Source: Clostridiales bacterium (GTDB lineage Bacteria; Bacillota; Clostridia; Oscillospirales; Oscillospiraceae). Taken from it: a stretch of 10,805 bases of DNA. Shown here in pieces: positions 6,930 to 10,805 of the stretch. Position 1 is the stretch's first letter. Each line of letters begins with the position of its first letter. Position numbers and translations under genes: made by a program. A model generated the notes under the pieces. The model saw only the letters and a program-made list of their open reading frames with translations, did no database searches and had not been told where the DNA came from. Location: positions 5,284 through 16,088 of the forward strand of contig JAJPXR010000188.1 of NCBI GenBank assembly GCA_021205375.1. The letters run 5' to 3'.

Positions 6930-9900
6930 GTGGATACCACTGAATTGGAAAATCGCATCGCCGTGGCAAACGCCATGACGGAAACCAGCTACACCGAGGA
7001 TAGCTGGGCGGCTCTGCAAACCGCTATCACTGAGAGCGAGACGCTGATCGCCACCGAGGGCATCACCCAGGCCCAGGTTGACGCACAGTTGGCCGCTCTG
7101 AACGAGGCCATTGACGGCCTGGAGTTCTCCACCGCCAATGCCACTATCGACTTCACCCAGTACGAGGCGGGCGTCACCGTCATCGAGAGCGAAGATTCCC
7201 CCACCGGCTTCTACGCCGTGTTCGTCTTTGACGAGACCTCCGTGGACGCCACCAAGTACGGCCTGACCAACGACATCTCCCTGGTCAAGGTCTACAGCGA
7301 CGGCATGTATCTGTTCTCCTACGACGAGCAGGAGACCGGCACCGCCCTTGACCCCATCAGCAACGCCCATACCCCCGATGAGTACGAAATCGGGATGTAT
7401 CCCGCTGGCGGCGACACCAGCAGCGACCTGTATGGCGGCAAGAAGATCGCCTATTACGCTGACATGACCGAGTTTGCCGACGGTATGTGGGGCGCGGCGA
7501 TCCCGCTGACCAGCGGCGCTACCTACTACAACTACCGCCTGACCGACAGCACCGGCGCCTCTGACAGCAGCTACATCGACGACCCCGCCAACCCCACCAT
7601 GACCAACACCGAATCCGGCTCCAGCAGCCGCTCCAGCATGGTCTATGTCGGCTACAACGCCGAAAAGATGGGCACCGGCGAGTGGTCTGACCGCACCGTG
7701 GAGAATCCCCGGACCGACGGCAAGACCGGCACCGTTGAGTACGCCACCTACACCGGCGCGGACGGCACGGACCGTTACCTGGGCATCTACCTGCCCTATG
7801 GCTATGACGCGGACGCCGCCGAGACCTACAACGTCCTGTACCTGAGCCACGGCGCCCAGAGCGAGCAGAGCGGCTGCGAGCTGCGCTGGTTGAACGAGTG
7901 CGCCGCCGTCAACATCATGGACAACCTGGAAGGTAACTTCATCATCGTCACCATGAACAACACCGACCTGAGCTGGGATACCGACAAGATCTGGGCTGAG
8001 CAGGAGCTGATCATGGCGTACATGGAGGAGAACTACAACGTTGGCACCACCTCCGCCAGCCGCGCCTTCGCCGGCCTGTCTATGGGCGGTTACACCGCCA
8101 GCCGCATCTATGCCTACCATGCGGACCAGTTTGCCTATGTCGGCATCTGGAGCTACGCAGACGCTACCGTCCTCGCCAGCCTGACCGACGACGAAAAGGC
8201 TGCGCTGGTCGCCTCCGGCTGCAAGGTCTCCATCGGCGCGGGCGACTGGGATTACCTCCTGTCCGTGACCGAAACCTTCGCCAGCCAGTTGGATGAACTG
8301 GGCATTGAGTATCAGTGGCTGACCGTCCCCGGCTCCCACGACTGGAGAACCTGGGCCGCCATGCTGACCTACACCGTCCAAAACTTCTTCTGGCAGGATA
8401 CCGTTGACACCTCCGCCCTGACCGCTGCCATCGAAGCGGCTGAGGCCCTGACCGAGACCGACTACAAGACCTCCACCTGGTCCGTCCTTGAGGACGCGCT
8501 GGAAGCCGCTGAGACCGTTCTGGCCGACGCCGACGCCACCCAGGAGGAAGTAGACGCCGCTGCCGCCGCTCTGACCGCCGCCATCGACGCGTTGGAGAAG
8601 GTCCCCGCTATCGACTACACCCAGTACGATAAGGGCGTCACCGTCATTGAGAGCGCCGATTCCCCCACCGGCTATCTGGCCGTCTTTGTCTACGAGGAAG
8701 AGGGCTCCTACGACGGTATCACCGGCGACATCACCAAGGTGGAGCTGTACAGCGACTGCATGATGCTGTTCGATACCAACGACGGCGTCTCCGGCTCTAT
8801 CAGTGCAGAATATGCCATTGACCCCTGGAACTACACCGCTGGCCTGGCCTCCGCAGGCGGCAGCACCAGTGTTGCTTACTATGTGACCATGGTCGAGTTC
8901 GCCGACGGGTTGTGGGGCACTCAGGTGCCGCTGGCCAGTGGCGCTTATGTCTACAACTTCCAGGTCACCGACTCCGAGGGCAACACTAAGTCCCGCCTGG
9001 ACGACCCCAACAACCCCACCATGACCAACACCGCCACCGGCATCTCCAGCCTGTCCAGCATGGTCTATGTGGACTACAATGCCGACACGATGGGCACCGG
9101 CGACTACGCGGACCGCACTGTTGAGAACGCCCGCACCGATGACCAGACCGGCACTGTGGAGTTCATCTCCTACGACAGCGACCAGAACGGTTCCAACCGT
9201 GGCCTGGCGGTCTACCTGCCCGCCGACTACGATGCAGACCGGGAAGAGCCTTACAACGTCCTGTACCTGTCCCACGGTGCGTCCGGCGACTCCGTCGGCA
9301 ACGAGCTGCGCTGGATGAATGAGGGCGGCGTCGCCAACATCATGGACAACCTGATTGCGGAGGGCAAGATCGACTCCTTCATCGTGGTCACCATGAACAA
9401 CCAGGATCTGGGCTGGGATTACAGCAAGATCGAGTATGAGCAGTATAACTACATCATGCCCATCATCGAGTCCACCTACAACGTCAGCACCGAGGCCTCC
9501 GGCCGCGCCTACGCTGGCCTGTCTATGGGTGGTATTACCACCAGCAATATGCTGTTGAACCACGCCGAGGATTACGCCTACTATGGCATCTGGAGCGCCT
9601 CCAATACCTCCATTTCTGATGAACAGGCAGCGACTTTGACCAGCCTGTCCGACCAGCTCAACTTCCTGATGGCCGCAGGTCAGTGGGACTTCGGTCTCAG
9701 CTCTGTCACCACCTTTGGCAATGCTCTGGGCGACCTGGGCTTCACCTATGATACCCTGACCGTCCCCGGCGCCCACGACTGGGAGACCTGGCAGCTCATC
9801 TACGCCTACGCTGCGGAGAACTTCTTCTTCCAGAACGAGGAAGAGACCGTTGACACCTCCACCCTGAGCGCCGCCATCACCCAGGCCGAGGGCCTGACCG

Positions 9901-10613
9901 AGAGCGACTACACCAGCAGCACCTGGGCCGCACTGGAAACCGCGCTGGAGAACGCCAAGACCGTCCTCGCCGACAGCGCCGCCACCCAGTCCGAAGTGGA
10001 CGAGGCTACCGCCGCGCTGACCGCCGCCATCTCCGCCCTGGAGGAGGAAGAGAAGGTCACCGTTCCCTCCGCCACCAAGATCACCTCTCTGACCAACACG
10101 GCCAAGGGCGTCAAGGTCGTCTGGAACAAGGTCTCTAACGCCACCAGCTACCAGGTCTATCGCAAGGTGGGCAGCGGAAGCTGGAAGAAGGTCAAGACCA
10201 CCAGCAGCACCTCCTGGACCGATACCTCTGCCAAGAAAAACGGCACCAAGTATCAGTACAAGGTGTATGCTGTGAACGAGGCCGGCAAGAGCAAGGCTTC
10301 CGCCACTGAGACCATCTATCGTCTGACCGCCAAGAAGTTCACCCGCGCCAAGAACGTCAGCAGCAAGAAGATCAGCCTCAAGTGGACCCGGAACACCAAG
10401 GCCACCGGCTACATCATCGAGTACTCCACCAGCAGCGACTTCTCCGACGCCACGACCATCAAGGTCAAGGGCAATAAGAAGGTCACCACCACCATCAAGA
10501 ACCTGAAGAAGGGCAAGACCTATTACCTCCGTATGCGGCCTTACAAGACTTCCGGCAGCGTGACCTCTTACGCCGGCTGGAGCAAGGTCAAGAAGGTGAA
10601 GGTCACGAAGTAA
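5583..10613 (+). CDS. Main part of the giant secreted triple CE1-like esterase (frameshifted from its signal peptide)
   Basis: This 1676-residue frame continues the gene begun at 5089. In restored numbering it has the rest of FIVAR 1; esterase 1 with Ser497 (GLSMGG, 6576-6578), Asp561 (GKWDFG, 6768) and His590 (AHDW, 6855); FIVAR 2; esterase 2 with Ser998 (8079), Asp1055 (GDWDY, 8250) and His1084 (SHDW, 8337); FIVAR 3; esterase 3 with Ser1479 (9522), Asp1534 (GQWDFG, 9687) and His1563 (AHDW, 9774); FIVAR 4; and two FN3-like domains (1659-1841). Each esterase has an N-terminal beta domain of the E-set type (IPLASGAYVYNF, then DDPNNPTMTN), as in CE1/esterase-D enzymes such as feruloyl or acetyl-xylan esterases. 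The role is hydrolysis of ester side groups on polysaccharides outside the cell; the exact substrate is unknown. ATG 5583 is not a good independent start: AGGGGAG abuts it with no spacing, and this part has no signal peptide. No dockerin, LPxTG or known carbohydrate-binding module is visible. Confidence 0.9.
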   Translation: MDAAAAALTAAIDALEAMPEIDYTQYDKGVTVIESAESPTGYLAVFVYEEEDSYSGITGDINKVVLYSDCMMLFDPDDGEVGSISAQYAIDPWNYTAGLANAGGSSDVAYYVTMVEFADGLWGTQIPLASGAYVYNFTVYDTEGNSKSRLDDPNNPTMTNTATGISSLSSMVYVDYNEETMGTSEYADRTIENPRTDGQTGTVVTTSYTGADGTEHGLAIYLPYGYDADQAEAYNVLYLSHGTSGDIYGDELRWMNEGAVANIMDNLIAEGTIEPFVVVTMNNQQYGQGDGHSGANWKYSDIEEDQQLIMEFVEANYNVSTEVSGRAYAGLSMGGSTTSNMLMYHADWFSYYGIWSYANTDGSYGGVDGIDSETIQSYLSDYVGSVNIMLAAGKWDFGNSVVNDFGATLTELGFDYDYLEVPTAHDWEGWQLMFAYAAENFFFQNEEETVDTTELENRIAVANAMTETSYTEDSWAALQTAITESETLIATEGITQAQVDAQLAALNEAIDGLEFSTANATIDFTQYEAGVTVIESEDSPTGFYAVFVFDETSVDATKYGLTNDISLVKVYSDGMYLFSYDEQETGTALDPISNAHTPDEYEIGMYPAGGDTSSDLYGGKKIAYYADMTEFADGMWGAAIPLTSGATYYNYRLTDSTGASDSSYIDDPANPTMTNTESGSSSRSSMVYVGYNAEKMGTGEWSDRTVENPRTDGKTGTVEYATYTGADGTDRYLGIYLPYGYDADAAETYNVLYLSHGAQSEQSGCELRWLNECAAVNIMDNLEGNFIIVTMNNTDLSWDTDKIWAEQELIMAYMEENYNVGTTSASRAFAGLSMGGYTASRIYAYHADQFAYVGIWSYADATVLASLTDDEKAALVASGCKVSIGAGDWDYLLSVTETFASQLDELGIEYQWLTVPGSHDWRTWAAMLTYTVQNFFWQDTVDTSALTAAIEAAEALTETDYKTSTWSVLEDALEAAETVLADADATQEEVDAAAAALTAAIDALEKVPAIDYTQYDKGVTVIESADSPTGYLAVFVYEEEGSYDGITGDITKVELYSDCMMLFDTNDGVSGSISAEYAIDPWNYTAGLASAGGSTSVAYYVTMVEFADGLWGTQVPLASGAYVYNFQVTDSEGNTKSRLDDPNNPTMTNTATGISSLSSMVYVDYNADTMGTGDYADRTVENARTDDQTGTVEFISYDSDQNGSNRGLAVYLPADYDADREEPYNVLYLSHGASGDSVGNELRWMNEGGVANIMDNLIAEGKIDSFIVVTMNNQDLGWDYSKIEYEQYNYIMPIIESTYNVSTEASGRAYAGLSMGGITTSNMLLNHAEDYAYYGIWSASNTSISDEQAATLTSLSDQLNFLMAAGQWDFGLSSVTTFGNALGDLGFTYDTLTVPGAHDWETWQLIYAYAAENFFFQNEEETVDTSTLSAAITQAEGLTESDYTSSTWAALETALENAKTVLADSAATQSEVDEATAALTAAISALEEEEKVTVPSATKITSLTNTAKGVKVVWNKVSNATSYQVYRKVGSGSWKKVKTTSSTSWTDTSAKKNGTKYQYKVYAVNEAGKSKASATETIYRLTAKKFTRAKNVSSKKISLKWTRNTKATGYIIEYSTSSDFSDATTIKVKGNKKVTTTIKNLKKGKTYYLRMRPYKTSGSVTSYAGWSKVKKVKVTK
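6930..8402 (+). repeat. Tandem unit II: FIVAR + esterase module 2 (divergent)
   Basis: FIVAR 2 (about 6930-7145, TTELENRIAVANAMTETSYT) is followed by the esterase from IDFTQYEAGVTVIESEDSPT. The catalytic Ser, Asp and His remain, with the same 29-residue Asp-His spacing. It differs from units I and III in the beta domain (an insertion around FDETSVDATKYG and around YPAGGDTSSDLYGGKK), in the loop near the active site (GAQSEQSGCELRWLNECAA), and in SGSSSRSS instead of TGISSLSS. A different substrate preference is possible. Confidence 0.85.
8403..9848 (+). repeat. Tandem unit III: FIVAR + esterase module 3
   Basis: FIVAR 3 (about 8403-8609) shares TETDYKTSTW, LADADATQ and AAAAALTAAIDALE with FIVAR 1 (TETDYKTSTW there reads VETDYKTSTW), and shows what the intact reading frame through FIVAR 1 should be. 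The esterase starts at IDYTQYDKGVTVIESADSPT (8610) and is nearly collinear with module 1 over its beta domain. Confidence 0.85.
9849..10061 (+). repeat. Fourth FIVAR domain without a following esterase
   Basis: The segment TSTLSAAITQAEGLTESDYT to LTAAISALEEEE is a FIVAR copy that links the last esterase to the FN3 pair. FIVAR domains are small three-helix bundles common in Gram-positive surface proteins, where they act as spacers or sugar-binding elements; which applies here is unknown. Confidence 0.8.
10062..10610 (+). repeat. Two-FN3 C-terminal cassette, copy 2
   Basis: This is the counterpart of 1975-2529. It begins VPSATKITSLTNTAKGVKVV and ends KVKKVKVTK, collinear with copy 1 apart from a two-codon length difference in the second domain (SDFSDATTIKVKG against KSFTSSTTKTVKIKG). 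The similarity continues beyond the stop codon into the terminator. Confidence 0.85.
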
Positions 10614-10658
10614 CACTTCTCCCTTTGCCAGGGTGAATCAGCCAACTAAATCAACCGC

Positions 10659-10692
10659 GGACCGCGCACGGCGACCTGTGCGCGGTCCTTTT
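10659..10692 (+). terminator. Intrinsic terminator of the esterase gene
   Basis: An 11-bp perfect GC-rich stem (10659-10669 with 10678-10688) with an eight-base loop (ggcgacct) is followed by TTTTCG. Its core ACCGCGCAC and loop bases ggcgacct match the terminator after the first large gene. A small CCCT/AGGG hairpin (10621-10633) sits between the stop codon and this terminator. Confidence 0.85.
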
Positions 10693-10756
10693 CGCTTTGT
10701 TCCCCTTTGGGCGAGAACGCATAGAGGACAAATTTTCTGATGCACATAACAAAAAA

Positions 10757-10805
10757 GGGTTCTATGTCAAGAGTTGGGGCAGAGAAAAATAACCCGCAAA
10801 AATAG
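10757..10805. mobile_element. Possible insertion-sequence edge at the right end of the window
   Basis: After the terminator and an AT-rich stretch, the sequence gggttctatgtcaagagttg followed by gggcagag resembles, from memory, terminal repeats of ISL3-type elements in Clostridia. No transposase, opposite repeat or target duplication lies within the window, so this is a suggestion only. No gene is seen from 10614 to 10805. Confidence 0.2.

Noticed and set aside
5496..10616. A 1706-codon open frame on the minus strand, opposite the esterase gene
   Set aside because: Its protein is a Gly/Val/Ala/His-rich monotone with no domain logic and mirrors the tandem repeats of the sense gene. GC-rich codon bias that avoids the complements of stop codons explains it; the sense strand has signal peptide, triads, ribosome site and terminator.

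Overview
The window looks like a chromosomal segment from a gut-type Firmicute (class Clostridia, perhaps Oscillospiraceae or Lachnospiraceae). This is an inference from the Gram-positive Shine-Dalgarno sites, the large secreted proteins built from BspA-type leucine-rich repeats, FIVAR and fibronectin-III-like modules, and the GC-rich codon use. There are no RNA genes, CRISPR arrays or complete insertion sequences.

Layout. (1) 1-2532 (+) is the 3' part of a secreted mosaic protein: the last leucine-rich repeat, an AT-rich putative papain-like cysteine peptidase domain, an Ig-like (YDG) domain, a Gly-Asp-Thr-Ser linker and two FN3-like domains. It ends at a strong 14-bp-stem terminator that can work in both directions. 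(2) 2819-4434 (-) is a compact three-gene operon: a small two-helix membrane protein, a TetR-family regulator and a six-helix membrane protein. (3) 4435-5088 is an intergenic region holding the operon promoter, a terminator-like hairpin, a candidate rightward promoter with a palindrome, and a leader of about 230 nt. The leader contains a 64-codon upstream ORF and several mutually exclusive hairpins. (4) 5089-10613 (+) is one giant secreted esterase gene split by a single-base frameshift at about 5577-5582. It encodes a signal peptide, an acidic low-complexity stretch, three tandem FIVAR + CE1-like esterase units each with an intact Ser-Asp-His triad, a fourth FIVAR, and the same two-FN3 C-terminus as the first gene. 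It ends at a terminator whose core matches the first one. (5) 10693-10805 has no gene; its last about 50 bases may be the edge of an insertion sequence.

How it fits together. The two large secreted proteins share a lysine-rich FN3 pair and even the terminator core, so they appear to carry a common exported 3' cassette with different functional front ends (a peptidase in one, a triple carbohydrate-esterase in the other). The esterase probably removes ester-linked groups from plant or mucosal polysaccharides outside the cell; the substrate cannot be read from the sequence. The TetR operon between them may control itself or its neighbours, but nothing here proves a link.

Most notable points: the frameshift that separates the signal peptide from a perfectly conserved three-esterase chain, the upstream-ORF leader in front of it, and the mosaic, cassette-like build of both surface proteins.
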